Counted from the first letter of the stretch, positions 16,283-35,699 are shown. The stretch: 64,000 nt of DNA from Thamnaconus septentrionalis (GCA_009823395.1 CM020515.1:18522489-18586488); one strand, 5' to 3'. Made by a program: numbers and translations. Notes: generated by a model not told the origin, from the letters alone.

Positions 16283-16580
16283 CAACACCGTGTCAAAGCT
16301 AACAACATTAGCAACCACCGCAACACCTGCACACTGGTGCCACAGAGACCTGCTGGACCATCCTAGAACCTGAACTTAACTTAACTCAACTTAACTTAAC
16401 TCTGGCTAGTGATGGCGGGGACAGGGTGGGCGGGGCCTATGGTCACATGGATCCGAGCCGAAGCCTCGGGCATACACACGTGGACTCACCGAACAGCGAG
16501 GTGAGGAGGACCCCGCTGCCTGACGCCACCATCTGCTGCGCCGGCGTGAGAGCGCCCCCGCTGGTCACCTCCTGCCGCAT
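12894..16580 (-). CDS. slc25a39: mitochondrial carrier SLC25A39 (glutathione import)
   Basis: Inner-membrane carrier of the SLC25 family; the human protein is required for mitochondrial glutathione import. Eleven coding exons on the minus strand: 16580-16490, 16238-16179, 16088-16035, 15794-15703, 15610-15543, 15254-15133, 15052-14879, 14804-14695, 13586-13505, 13202-13122 and 13000-12894. They sum to 1041 nt, exactly 346 codons plus stop, with all phases compatible. Carrier signatures of the PxDxxKxRxQ kind appear as [25 protein letters not shown] and [11 protein letters not shown], the three expected for a tripartite carrier. The C-terminus ends [16 protein letters not shown]. slc25a40 is the closest alternative, but the adjacent grn matches the human SLC25A39-GRN pairing. 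The intron after 14695 holds a 1-kb triplet satellite. The donor after 13505 (GTTGGT) is weak. Confidence 0.95.
13681..14690. repeat. GGT/GAT triplet satellite in slc25a39 intron
   Basis: About 1.0 kb built from GGT with interspersed GAT and GAA triplets, filling nearly all of the intron between slc25a39 coding exons 8 and 9. It stops 5 bases short of the exon 8 donor. On the slc25a39 sense strand it is ACC/ATC-rich. The plus strand is strongly G-rich. Confidence 0.97.
15290..15415. repeat. CCTGAC/CCTGGC hexamer repeat
   Basis: Tandem CCCTGA units grading into CCTGGCC and CCTGATC variants inside a slc25a39 intron. Only superficially telomere-like. Confidence 0.85.
16242..16279. repeat. (CA)n microsatellite
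   Basis: About 36 bp of CA directly upstream of the acceptor of slc25a39 coding exon 2 on the minus strand; it therefore replaces the usual pyrimidine tract with GT. Confidence 0.9.
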
Positions 16581-17162
16581 CTCGTCCACCTGCCGCACAG
16601 AGAGAAGTCGCTACCAGGTCGCCATGACAACACCGTGAAGAGTCGTGCGTCTTCCTTGACGTCTACCATCGAGCCATTGGTTTTAAATACCCACTTCTTC
16701 TCGGGGGTCTGCTGGAGCCCCCCGGCTGCCACTGGGTGAAGGCAGCGTGGCACCCTGGACCAGTGGACACTTCATTAGGACCACACAGAGACACACAACC
16801 ATTCACTCTCATATTCGGAGCAGAACCCCTGCTGGCCAGAGGGAGAATCTGAAGTTCCTGAATAAGGCAGCAGAGTGTGTGAGGTCCATGGTCTGGAACA
16901 TCCACCTGCCACCCTGAGCCAATCACATTTCAGTGGTGGCCCTCGAGGCGTCCAATCAGAGTCCAGGGGTAGACAGTTCCACCCACCAGTGCTGAAGTAT
17001 TTGCTGGTTTGTTTGTTTGTTTGTTTGTTTGCTTTTCAAATTGTAGCCATGTGGTGGTGGGGGGGGGGGCTGTTCAGACCGCAAGATATTTTTGGTTTGT
17101 TTTTTTATTGCAGCTTCTAATCGCTGCAACCCCTCCAGCGCCAGTGGAGAGGAGAGAGGACA

Positions 17163-17193
<31 letters not shown>

Positions 17194-17640
17194 CAACACA
17201 GCCGTAGCCAGTGACGACGAGCTCGGCTCTGCTGTTAGCCGAGTGGCTAACAGCAGAATCTAAGCAGACACCTGGAGCATCGAGGCAGCCAAACAGCTGC
17301 CAGCTGTGCTCAGCTAACCAATGCCAGCAGATGTAGACGCCTCCTGCGCGCGCCCGCTGACGCGGCGGGAGACCGTTAGCCCGGCTAGCCCGGCTAGCTC
17401 CCCCCGGGGCGGCTCGGTGCTGACAGGTAGCAGGGACTCACCTGTCGCTGCCGCCGGTGTCTCCAGCGGTGCTCTGGGCTGCAGGCTGCCCGTCGTCCCC
17501 GCACTGAGCGCCGAGCAGCGGTGGTCCTCCTCCTCCTCCTCCTCCTCCTCCTCCTCCTCCTGCTGTTCCCCCTCCTTCTCCCCCTCCCTGCCTGGCTGCG
17601 CTGCAGCTCCTGGACACGCCCACTCGGCTGACGTCACGGG
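16581..17640 (-). promoter_or_regulatory. slc25a39 5' UTR exon and promoter region
   Basis: The coding start exon begins at an acceptor about 9 bases before the ATG (near 16589). A matching noncoding exon ends at 17442 with a GTGAGT donor (17441-17436) in a GC-rich block that extends to about 17640. The 5' intron contains a SINE tail in reverse orientation (about 16695-16822) and GTTT repeats (about 17008-17030). A CTC triplet run (about 17527-17560) lies in the presumed 5' exon or promoter. Confidence 0.6.
16695..16822 (-). mobile_element. SINE 3' fragment
   Basis: Reverse complement of the tail of the SINE family at 41250: the fragment reads GTCCACTGGTCCAGGGTG and then GGCTCCAGCAGACCCCCG on the minus strand. 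The tRNA-like head is absent. Confidence 0.7.
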
Positions 17641-17811
17641 ATGTGCGCGCAATTCCGCCGAAGTGGGAAAAAAAAAGTGCGCGTGACAAGGCAGAGAGAT
17701 CAAAAGCAGATTGAAGAGGAACCCGCAGCGGTTTGCACGCTGCACGCGACAAGTTCAGACAGAGACAGAAGAGAGAGAGAGAGACTGCACTGTTTCTCAA
17801 CTTCAACCTGG

Positions 17812-18128
17812 GTCCTTCAACCTGGTCCCTGGTCCGACAACCTGGTCCTTCAACCTGGTCCCTGGTCCGACAACCTGGTCCTACAACCTGGTCCTACAAC
17901 CTGGTCCCTGGTCCGACAACCTGGGTCCGACAACCTGGTCCTACAACCTGGTCCCTGGTCCGACAACCTGGTCCTACAACCTGGTCCCTGGTCCGACAAC
18001 CTGGTCCCTGGTCCGACAACCTGGTCCTACAACCTGGTCCCTGGTCCGACAACCTGGTCCCTGGTACAACCTGGTCCTTCAACCTGGTCCCTGGTCCGAC
18101 AACCTGGTCCTACAACCTGGTCCTTCAG
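17812..18128. repeat. minisatellite between slc25a39 and grn
   Basis: Tandem units made of CAACCTGGTCC alternating with CTGGTCCGA and CTA or CTT steps, about 20-35 bp per higher-order unit, roughly 315 bp in all. It sits in the short gap between two divergent transcription units. Confidence 0.95.
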
Positions 18129-18129
18129 G

Positions 18130-18295
18130 CATCAAAGCTGAAAGAGTAAAAAAAAAAAAAAAAAAAGTCACATCACTTAAGAAAATGAAAAATAAAGAAA
18201 TTTGATTCTGTGTTCTGGAACTGAGGTTGTTGGTGCCTCCTCACTCTCAGCTTCTGGAGTGGTCACTGATGACGTCATCACAGTACCTGCTGCTG

Positions 18296-18347
<52 letters not shown>

Positions 18348-18460
18348 ATGACGATGCTATGACAGAGGTGCTAAGATGCTAATGAGGCTAAGTGCTGGTT
18401 TGACTGTACGATTGTTGTACTGGTGGTTTCCAGGGCCTCCAGGCCACGCCCCCTGCTCGC
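18130..18460. other. slc25a39/grn intergenic DNA
   Basis: Holds a poly(A) run near 18148 and a GAT triplet tract (about 18299-18346). No gene. Probably part of the shared promoter area of the divergent pair. Confidence 0.5.
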
Positions 18461-18568
18461 TCACTCTCTCCCTCTCTCTCTCTCTCGCCCTCAGTGTGAC
18501 AGTGACTGGAGGCAGTGGAGTCACTTTCTCTTCCCTCCAGCTGGCCGACTGACCTGTGTGTCTGCAAG
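18460..18568 (+). promoter_or_regulatory. candidate noncoding exon 1 of grn
   Basis: A TCTGCAAG|GTAAGA donor at 18568/18569 gives a plausible noncoding leader exon for grn. The first coding exon starts exactly at an acceptor (ATG directly after CAG at 19428), so a leader exon is required. If spliced, the ATG would sit in an A-at-minus-3 context (AAG-ATG). The 5' end is unknown. Confidence 0.55.
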
Positions 18569-18956
18569 GTAAGACCATCATTCACTCTCAATCTGAGAAA
18601 TCAAGCAGTGCACCTGCACCGCCTCTGTCATCACCAGTGTTTGGAATCGCTTTGTTTTTTTCCCACTCATAGTGAGAAGATGATTTTAAATTTGAATTCA
18701 GCTCCAGTTCTTCGGCCCGCCGGCGGTTTTGAACCCTGAATGTCTGCCGTGTTTCATCATCACAACTCTAAAACAGTTCATTTGTCTCCCAGACTTTGCT
18801 GAGTTTTCTGTGTTTGGAGAAGGAAAGTGAAAGTGAACTGGCAGTGACTGCTGCACCCAGTGCACAAACTGGTTTGGCGGCTCGCCAGTGCAAACAGACA
18901 CCAGCGTAGAATCCAGAAGAAACACCATGTTGTGTGTTTTCACTACTTGGTGTGTG

Positions 18957-19355
<399 letters not shown>

Positions 19356-19428
19356 AGATGTTTGTGGTTCAGACGGGAGATTCCACACAATCACATGCCT
19401 GTGTGTGTGTGTGTGTGTGTGTGTGCAG

Positions 19429-19593
19429 ATGCTGCTGCTGCTGTGTGTGGGCCTGTCGGTGCTGCTCGCTCCAGGAGGATGTGGAGCCACTCAGACCTGC
19501 TGCAGTGCCACTGTAAGCTGCCTCACTTCTCTCCTCAGTCCCATGATCACTGTGTCTTCCTGTTCAGCCACATTCTATTGAGAGCAGGAAATG

Positions 19594-19645
<52 letters not shown>

Positions 19646-22600
19646 GCGGGACACTTTTGTGTTGTTTCTGAAAGCAAATCGCTTCCTCTTGCAGAGAGGA
19701 ACCTTCAGACTTCAACTGTTTCACTTCATTATTCTGCAACCTCTGAGTTTTCTGATCAGTGACTGCGCCCCCTGCAGGGCGTCGCTGGCGAGCAGCTCTG
19801 CTGTCCCGCTGGCCTCAGATGCAGCCCCGATGGACGCTCGTGCGTCAGAGAAGGTGGGAAGCCTACGCTGGTCCGCTGGTCCGCTGGTCCGCTAGGGTCC
19901 GCTGGTCCACTGGTCCTCTGGTCCACTGGTCCGCTGGTCCGCTGGTCCACTGGTCCTCTGGTCCACTGGTCCGCTGGTCCGCTGGTCCTCTGGTCCGCTG
20001 GTCCGCTGGTCCTCTGGTCCACTGGTCCACTGGTCCGCTGGTCCTCTGGGGTTCTGATGTTCTGATGTTCTAATGTTCTGATGTTCTGACCTCAGTGCTG
20101 TGCTTCTCCTGCAGCTGTGGTCTGGTGTGATTCTACTGGATTCTGTCCTGATGGCAGCACCTGCTGTAAAACCGCAGCAGGGACGTGGAGCTGCTGTCCT
20201 CTGGCACAGGTTCAACTCTTCACTCTCTGATTACTGACTGATCAGGTTCTACCGGTTCTGCCTCTTCTGAACGAGGAACTGCAAATGGACCAATCAGGCG
20301 CCTTGTTTTCCCAAGACAAAACTGTTTTTTAGACAGCAGTGTTTTTTGAACTACTGCGTTGGAGCAAAAAGCACACAGCAGAGGTGGTTGCAGGACGTCA
20401 CTTCCTGTGCAAACAGGAAACAGTCAATTTTACCCTCTGCCACCAAACTTTGTCTGATTTGATTTGATTTTGATTTGATTTATTTATTTCGAACATGAAA
20501 GAAAATGAGAAAATAAAAGGGATACAAAAACCAAAACATACGAAAGAAAAAAAAAAAATAAAATAAAATAAAAAATAGGATAAGTAAACAAACACCAGTG
20601 AAATATACATTAAAAAATTGTTATTCATGTCCGAAAAGGGGTAGGAGGAAGTATAAACTTATATATACCTACCCCTAAACTCAAATAAATATGCAAATTT
20701 ATGAACTAAATTAAGTTTATACAACTAGATGACAGAAAGCAACAAAACAGAAAACAACCAAAGACAAATCTAAACAAAAGACAACTCCAGTTACAATATA
20801 GTGCTGGAATTCAACTGTAAGAATACTGGAGAAATTTTAATAATAAATTAGTAAATTAAATTAATAAATTAGTGTACTATATTATTGTACCTACTAAATA
20901 TTATATTTTTGTACTTTATCTTAAATAGTCCCAAGTTTATACTGTCTTTGATGTCCAGGTTCAGACTATTCCATAATTTAACTGATGATTGTTAGACAGA
21001 AACTTCTTCTAGCTGAGCGTATTGTGCGAACTTTTAGGTTGAATTGTCCCCTAAGCTTGTAATTCCCCTCTCTGTCGGAAAACAGTAGTTGGATATTATG
21101 AGGTAACATGTTGCTCCTTGCTCTGCACATTACCTGCACAGTTTTATATTCAGCTAGATCAATGAATTTGAGAGTTTTCATTGGCAAGCAATGCCAGAAG
21201 TTTAACACTTTTGGCGTTGTTAGCATTAGCGTTAGCCAGTGGAAAACTGTCATGGAAATGCAACCTGTGTGTCCGTAGGCCGTCTGCTGTCAGGATCACG
21301 TCCACTGCTGCCCACACGGCACCACGTGCAACCTGGCTGGCAGCACCTGCGACAAAAGCAGCGCCGCCTCGGTGCCGCTGTTCCGCAAGGTTCCCACTTT
21401 CAGCGCCACACCGCTGCTCCCAGCGCTGGGGGCGGGGCAGGTGATGTGCGACGCCTCTCATAGCTGCCCGGACACCAAGACCTGCTGCCAGAACCGACTG
21501 GGCAGCTGGTCCTGCTGCCCACTGCCACAGGTGAGCACCTCCCTCCACCAATCAGCTGGCTTAGCAGGGAGGCTAGCAGCTAACTGGCTAGCACAGGTAT
21601 GGGAAACTACGGCCCGGGGGCCATATGCGGCCCGTAAAGCTTTTTGATCTGGCCCGCTGAAGCTTGAAGCTTTGAGTAAATAAAATTAACAGTCAGTCAG
21701 TCATCAAACTGCTGCATCTCCTCCATGTTTGCAGTGTTTCCAGAGTCATTTCAATAAAGATCTCAACACCCTGGTGGTTCTGGAAGGTTCTGGGTGGTCC
21801 AGGATGGTTCTGGGTTGTTCTAGGTGGTTCTAAGAGCTAAACACCCTGGTGGGGCTTCAAAGACACTGATTTGGTTGCAACTTTGCTTCATTTTCCTTTG
21901 ACATTACAGCAACATGTTTCCTCCACCCAAACACTGCATCCACCTGCTGCTGCTCCGCTACCCCCCTCTGGCCCACTGTAGAACCCACTGTGGCCCCACC
22001 AGTCAAACAGTTGGACCAGCCCTGGGCTAGCAGCTAAATGAGAGGCTAGCTCCTAGCAGAGAGGCCAGAAGCAAGCAGATAGGCTATCTAGAAGCTGCTA
22101 GGCTATCTAGTAGTTAGCAGCTACTAGATAGCCTAGCGGCTAACTGAGCGGTCAGTCTGTGGGGAGGGGCCTCGGCCTTTGTTCGCCACCAACACACAGA
22201 GTTTTTTCCTTCCGTCTCACTCATGCTGCCTTGGTCCAATCAGGCGGTCTGCTGCGCCGACCATCAGCACTGCTGCCCCGCCGGCACCACCTGCGACCTC
22301 ACCACCTACACCTGCAACAGCCGGTCGGAATCCACGCCCATGTGGCGCAAGGAGCCCGCCGTGATGGTGATGGCGATGAGATCGAGAGAGCCGATGGAGC
22401 GGGTGGAGGAGGCGGAGGAGGCGGGGGCGGAGCTTGTGAACCCATGTGACGACCACACCAGCTGCGAGGATGGCAATACCTGCTGCCTCGACAAGAAGTC
22501 TGATAAGTGGCGCTGCTGCCAGATGCCCAAGGTCAGGACACACAACAACAACAACAACACAACACAACAACACAACAACACAACAGCAGCAACGCTTCCA

Positions 22601-24422
22601 TCACTCCGAGCATTGAGCAAAACATGAACATGGCAATAAAAGCTGGTGGTGGAGGCAGCTCAGCCTGGAAGAACCTCTGCAGTATGGCTGGAAGGTTCTG
22701 GAAGGTTCTGGAAGGTTCTCATCAGGAGGTTTTTTTCCACACGGATCCATAGAGAGGAACATCGCTAAAGTGAAACACTTGAGATGAGATGAGATGGAGA
22801 TCACGTGACCAGTTGACTTCAAATAGCTGCTTGGAGATTTGACCAGAATTGCGGCCGATGCGCTTTCACACCGTTCGTTCGATGGGAACACCTGCAGTTG
22901 TACTTTGTCGAAATTTTATTTATAAGAACTTACATGGAAACGCACACTCTCACTTCCCCCCGCAGCCCCGCTGCCCCCCCCCGGTCTCAGGTTCCTCTTC
23001 TGAAGCTGAACGTAGCCACAACTGTTAGCATTTAGCTTTTGTCACAGACATGTGACTGCTTTGGACTTTATCTTCGTACCTCAAAGCAGTCACCAGAACC
23101 TGACCTCCCTCCCCTGATGCTCCGATGTCCTGCAGTGGTGCCTTCACCCCTCCTGCTCTGCTTCGTTATCGTTCTTGCTTTCAAATAAAACAACTGACAG
23201 GAAAAAAAAAACAATAGAAAGGAAAAAAATGGCCAAAATCTCGTGAATCTTCTGCCATGGTTTTTTTCTGTAGGTCCTCGAATGACTAAAGTCTGGAACC
23301 AATGGAAACTGCCCTTCCAAATTAAAAGACAATTAAAAAAATAAATATATAAAATAGTCATTTAAATCATCACATTTATCTTAGAAAGACACAGCGGGAG
23401 TCATTCATGCGTTCATTCATTGTGCTTGACTGTCAGTCGTTGGGGGGGGCGAGGGTGGGGGATGTAGGGGGATGGAGCTGGGACTCCCCCCCTCCTTCCC
23501 CTCCCCTCCCCCAACCCCCGCAATAAAAACTAAAAAAAGAGGAAGTATCTCCGGCTCACTTCCTCTCCGCTCCCTCACTTCCCATCAGGCCGTGTGCTGC
23601 GAAGACGGACGTCACTGCTGCCCCTCCGGCCACCAATGCACCGGGCACCACAAGTGCAGCGCGGGGGGCTTCACCTTCCCCTGGTACGCCACTGTGGCTG
23701 CCAGCAGCAACCAGGTGAGCAGCGTCTCCTGCTCCTCGTCTTCTCCTGCTGCGTCTGTTTGTGTTTGCCCGCAACACCTAACACGTGTCACTGCCCCCCC
23801 CCCCCCCCCAAAAGAAAAAGCTGAGGAGCGCCCTGCTGGCCCCGCCCACCCCGCCTGCCCCGCCCACCCCGCTGAGTGACGTCCCCTGTGATGAGACGAC
23901 CTCCTGCGAGGACGGACAGACCTGCTGCCGTCTCTCAGCCAGCCAGTGGGGGTGCTGTCCGCTGCCTCACGTACGTCAGAAAGCGTTGGCGACGCTCGCT
24001 CGGCCGAGCCAGGGCCGCAGGGGGGTGTGGTCCGTTAGCTTAGCTTAGTTTAGCTTAGCTTAGCACGCAGACAGAAACGGGCAGGTAGGTGAAACCCGAC
24101 GCCGCGCCTTCTGCACCTCTGTGGATGAAAGCGGCAACCAGCAATTTGGCCTCTAGCGGGTTTGACCTTTGACCTGACAAACTAGGAAAGAGAAGACATT
24201 CAGTTCATAGGCTGAGTCCAAACTGTTGAGCCCTGCTGGGGGCGCTGCAGTGCCACCACCAGCCACCAGCACAACCAGGTGCGACAGCTGACTCACTGCT
24301 GCCCCCTTGTGTCCCCGCAGGCCGTGTGTTGCAGCGACAGGCAGCACTGCTGCCCCTCCGGCTCCACCTGCACCGCAGCCGGGGAGTGCGTGCCGAAAGC
24401 CCGCCCCTACTGGAGCGAGTGA
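19429..24422 (+). CDS. grn: progranulin (granulin precursor), 4.5 granulin modules
   Basis: Secreted, lysosome-directed glycoprotein processed into cysteine-rich granulin peptides. Coding exons: 19429-19512, 19778-19853, 20115-20209, 21279-21530, 22244-22531, 23589-23714, 23815-23970 and 24321-24422. They total 1179 nt, 392 aa. Exon 1 encodes a signal peptide ([20 protein letters not shown]). An N-terminal half module ([18 protein letters not shown]) is followed by four full modules. Each has the pattern C-D-x-x-x-x-C, T-C-C, G-x-W-x-C-C-P, A-V-C-C-x-D-x-x-H-C-C-P, and each is split by an intron just before the AVCC half, the classical granulin exon arrangement. Module 3 is off-pattern (K-W-R-C-C-Q-M-P instead of W-x-C-C-P). 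A linker rich in Glu, Arg and Met (about [20 protein letters not shown]) lies before module 3. Human progranulin has 7.5 modules, so this is a shortened paralog or lineage-specific form. Poly(A) signal AATAAA at 24467-24472. Confidence 0.95.
19588..19642. repeat. (CA)n microsatellite
   Basis: About 50 bp of CA in grn intron 1. Confidence 0.95.
19868..20050. repeat. CTGGTCC minisatellite in grn intron
   Basis: Tandem 9-base words GGTCCGCT, GGTCCACT and GGTCCTCT in a higher-order order, about 180 bp. The shared core CTGGTCC also dominates the minisatellite at 17812-18128. Confidence 0.92.
20455..21215 (-). mobile_element. LINE 3' end (truncated non-LTR retrotransposon)
   Basis: On the minus strand, broken frames read [20 protein letters not shown], then [16 protein letters not shown] and, after a small disruption, [13 protein letters not shown]. 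This is the conserved extreme C-terminus of reverse-transcriptase ORFs of fish non-LTR elements. It is followed by a 3' UTR and a TTTGA-type short tandem tail (CAAAT on minus, near 20460). The 5' part is missing, as usual for 5'-truncated LINEs. Lies in grn intron 3. Confidence 0.75.
21594..22024. mobile_element. non-autonomous hAT element, 431 bp, with 8-bp TSD
   Basis: Left end CAGGTATGGGAAACTACGG and right end, on the reverse strand, CAGGGCTGGTCCAACTGTT form degenerate terminal inverted repeats. Perfect 8-bp direct repeats GGCTAGCA flank it at 21586-21593 and 22025-22032. The internal GGCCCGGGGGCC and GCGGCCCG words are typical of Charlie-like hAT ends. No transposase frame. Lies in grn intron 4. 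Confidence 0.88.
22540..22590. repeat. CAA/CAACA repeat
   Basis: Short run of CAA and ACACAA words just after the donor of grn coding exon 5. Confidence 0.85.
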
Positions 24423-24479
24423 AACGTGACCACAGCTGAGCGCCATCAATATTCTGCACTGTGATCAATAAAGTGGCGA

Positions 24480-25509
24480 TGGTTTTTTTTAATTATTATT
24501 TTTTAATACCAATTGTTGAAGCTGTTTTGGGAAACTTCTCCTGTTTGATTCGCTGCTGTTGCCTCGTCATGAAATACAGATTCACCGCAACAATAATCAG
24601 TTTTTTTTAGAAGAACATTAGATTTAAATCATATATTTTTTAAAATATGAAGGAAGTTTTTTTTTTCCAAGTTTCCATTTCGAAAATAAAGTTGAAAGAC
24701 TCGTCGAAATTTTGTGATTTAAATCGAAATTTCAGGAATAGCGTCAAAATTTTGAGATTGAAGTCAAATTTTGTAATTCGAGCGGAAATCTCTGAAAATA
24801 AAGTCAAAATTTCAAGATTAAAGTCCAAAATTTCGAAATCAAAATTCTGAGAGTATAAAGTCAAAATTTCATGATTAAAGTGGAAATTTCTGGAGTAAAG
24901 TCCAAATTTTGAGATTAAACTCAATGTAAATAACGTTGAAATTCCAAGAATAAAGTGGAGAGGCTCTGCACACCAGCCTAGTGGAGTTCTTCTGTTTTCG
25001 CCAGTTTCCTGTTTACTTCGACTTTATTCACGAAATTTTAGTTTAAAAAAATTTTTAAATTCAAAATGGAAACTAAAAAAAAAATCTCCTTCCTGTCTGT
25101 TTTCTTCTTCCCGCCCTCATCCTCCTCCTTCTGTTTGGGGGTCAGATTGAATCAGGTGGGTTTTTAATTTTTTCTTTGCGCACTGACGGACAGTTTGACA
25201 GACAGTGAACTCTAATCCGTCTGCTCTGGGTAGTTTGGCAGCTTCTGATTGGTTCTGCAGCATCTGTGGCATTTCTGAATAAAGAGTTTTTCCGTCTCTG
25301 AACCTTGTTAAGCATCTGCGTTTTTTTTTTCTTCCTCGCTGCTTCCGGCTAGAATCCTCCTTTTTTCCCCTCAGAGTGACGTCACACTGTTGCTGTAGAA
25401 ACCCAACGACGTTATAACCTGTTTGACGTCACTCTGCGTTCACACGTTGAAAAAGTGCAGTGGGCAAATAAGTGACTGGGTGTCACTTCAGAATAAAAGC
25501 CCACTTTGA

Positions 25510-25549
<40 letters not shown>

Positions 25550-25640
25550 ACAACCCCTCCGCCCCTCATTATCGCATGGAGTTATTAGATGCAGTACCTC
25601 GAATCGCCACTGGTACCCAGTTCTTGTATCAGACTTTTAT
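24480..25640. other. grn-rundc1 intergenic region with degenerate AT-rich tandem repeat
   Basis: From about 24640 to 24960 the words AAAGTCAAAATTT and GAGATTAAAGT recur about every 22-28 bases with heavy divergence, an old minisatellite. A GT tract lies at about 25511-25546. No gene is recognisable. Confidence 0.7.
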
Positions 25641-25705
25641 TTTGAAGACACGGAGCCTACTTCCGGTGAGGTCAGCTGACGCCGCTGCTGCGCTCTGACG
25701 TCTGA

Positions 25706-30500
<4,795 letters not shown>

Positions 30501-31690
30501 GGGCCTTCTGAGGGTCTTCTACCTTCTGGGGACCTTCTGGGGACCTTCTGAGGGACCTTCTGAGGGCCTTCTACCTTCTGGGGACCTTCTGAGGACCTTT
30601 GAGGGCCTTCTACCTTCTGGGACCTTCTACAAAAAAGTGAAAGGGACATCTGAACACTGAGCACAGGGCTCTCCTAGCAGACACACACACACACACACAC
30701 ACATACTGGGCCCTCACACTGCACAGAGGGGTGTGGGGCTTTGACAGTAATGGCTGCTGTGGGTGGAGCTTGTACTGTCTCGTCTCGTCCCAATCAGCCA
30801 AAAGCCAAATTTTATTGCTCTATCACGACAATGGAAACACAAAAAAGACAGAAACCAAAAACTAAACTATTGAAACACTACTGCGCAGTGTTGGCCTCTG
30901 GACTCTTGGTGGCGCCAGTAGCTCGACTATCAGTGTGTGCGTGTGTCAGTGGCGCTCCAGCATCCCTTTAAATCTCCAGACATCAGCTGTGGCTGCAGCG
31001 CCCTCTGGCGGCGACGCCACACACCTGGCTCGCTTTGCCTGGAGCTTTTCTAAAGGGGAAGTTACCACAGCTCCAGTATCTCTGCTGCCCCCTGCTGGTT
31101 GGCCACATGGCCGTGCGTGATTTGTCCACACCCTGGAGTCAGGGGTCGGTGTGGAGGTGAAGCTCCTGTTTAAACTGCTGCTCTCCTGCTTTTGATGTCC
31201 GTACAGAACGAGGTGATGGCATTAAAAAAAACAAAAATCAAAAAAACATTTCCTAGGTTTTCAGAGGAATCACTTTTTATGATGCGTCAATGAGTTGAAT
31301 GTATGAACCATAGTTGCTATTAAAATGTGCTGTTTGCTGCACGGCCAGAAACTCCCAACCGTTTATCTTCCCAAAGTAAAAAAACTGAAGGATGTGTTTT
31401 AACCTGTCAGCTGTGAGAGTGTGAGACGAGTGTCTGCGCTTCACTTCCCAGTTTTGTTCTGCTGTTGTGATTCATGTGAAGAAATGTTTATTTATTAAAA
31501 TTGTCTTTTAGCTTCATTGTGAAGGATGTGGAACTCTGTTGTCCTGTCACCTTCACTTCTCAATAGCCTCCTTTATGTTATTATTTTTTTTTTAAAGATT
31601 TCTTTGTTCTTACACAACCTGTTGGCCGAGTTGACTGCGAGTGTTCATCTGTGACACAGTGAAGGAAATAAACGACTGCACTGCGTTGGA
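30501..31690 (+). other. rundc1 3' UTR with internal minisatellite
   Basis: Begins with a tandem repeat of ACCTTCTGAGGGCCTTCT words (about 30500-30635), then a CA tract near 30680-30702. It runs to a poly(A) signal AATAAA at 31667-31672. No other gene is seen in the interval. Confidence 0.65.
31667..31672 (+). terminator. probable rundc1 poly(A) signal
   Basis: AATAAA about 1.17 kb after the stop; the first canonical signal after the coding end that I noticed. Confidence 0.55.
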
Positions 31691-31739
31691 AAGACTCCCA
31701 CCGTCCTGTTTAGCCCAAATTCCAGCATCATTTATAGTC

Positions 31740-32080
31740 TTACATAATAAGCAACAACTAACATATCATGGCTTTAATTTAAATTAATATCTTTTATTAC
31801 ATGCATTATTCAGTGATTAGCAAATAAATTGTATTGTTTTTTAATTTTAATTTTTTAATTCTTTTTTTATTGCTAGCTTTGAAATGTTCACACTCTGCGA
31901 TTAAAACTATAAATAATAACGGCCGCTGCTGTTATAGAGGAAAATATACTTATTTCCAAACACCACCGAGTAAAATATCAGAAGATAAAACCTTCTACAT
32001 TTCGCTTCGCCGCCATAACAATACGCTCAGTTTTCCTCCCCGGCTGGAGACGACTGTTTCCGGAAGTGACGCCACACATC
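31740..32080. other. rundc1-rpl27 intergenic, AT-rich
   Basis: AT-rich, no gene. The right edge becomes CpG-rich as it enters the rpl27 promoter. Confidence 0.6.
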
Positions 32081-32150
32081 GAAGAGGTCAAAGTTGAACG
32101 AGCCCTCGTCAACTTCCTTTCCTGCTAGCGGTGGCCATAGAGCAGCATCA
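32060..32150 (+). promoter_or_regulatory. rpl27 promoter and noncoding TOP exon
   Basis: An ETS-like CCGGAAGTGA lies at about 32060-32069. A pyrimidine tract CTTCCTTTCC starting at about 32113 fits a TOP transcription start. The leader exon ends at 32150 with a GTGAGT donor. The coding part starts in the next exon, as in human RPL27. Confidence 0.65.
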
Positions 32151-32640
32151 GTGAGTGCCGTTTCCCTGCCCAATAATCTCCATCCATCCGTCAATATCCG
32201 CAATTTACCAGAGTTTTTATCGCATCACACGCAACAGAACAACCCGTCCACTTGCAGCACCATGACATTTTATCGCGCATTAATTTGATAGAGCAAGAAA
32301 AGAGCTTTAAATGCGACGGTCGGCGGTTCCAACATGGGAGCTTCGCTGACGAGTCACCCGGTTCTTCAGTCACCGAGCCCTAAAGTTCCGAACCAGAACC
32401 GCACCGGACACTCGTGTGTCGGGCTCTGTGTTGACTCCCGACACCAGAGAGTTGGGTTTTAGGTCAAATCTCTGCGCGAAACGCGATCCGTAGTTCCGAG
32501 CTAATGCTAGTTGTGTTAGCATTAGCTCGGAACTACTCGGGGCGACTCGGCAACTTGCGGGTTTCTCTCGCGTGAAAGAATAAGTTTGCTCTGCTGCGGC
32601 TGTGTGTGTGAAATTGACGTTGTTGGTGTGTTTGCGTTAA

Positions 32641-35425
<2,785 letters not shown>

Positions 35426-35443
35426 ACTTCATCTGCGTTCACA

Positions 35444-35449
35444 AATAAA
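35444..35449 (+). terminator. rpl27 poly(A) signal
   Basis: AATAAA 19 bases after the stop codon. Confidence 0.9.
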
Positions 35450-35485
35450 TGTTTCAAAAAAAAGTGATTGAGTGCGTTGTTATTG

Positions 35486-35592
<107 letters not shown>

Positions 35593-35699
35593 ATATGTGT
35601 TCATGTATGTATACACACAAATGCACATGTGTATCATGTGTTCTAATGTGAAATGCTGTTGTGTTGGTGTGCTTGTGCAACTCTGACACAGCGTGTCCA

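Noticed and set aside
32153..32250. An additional coding exon upstream of rpl27 ATG
   Set aside because: The rpl27 length of 136 aa is already complete. This segment follows a GTGAGT donor and is intronic.
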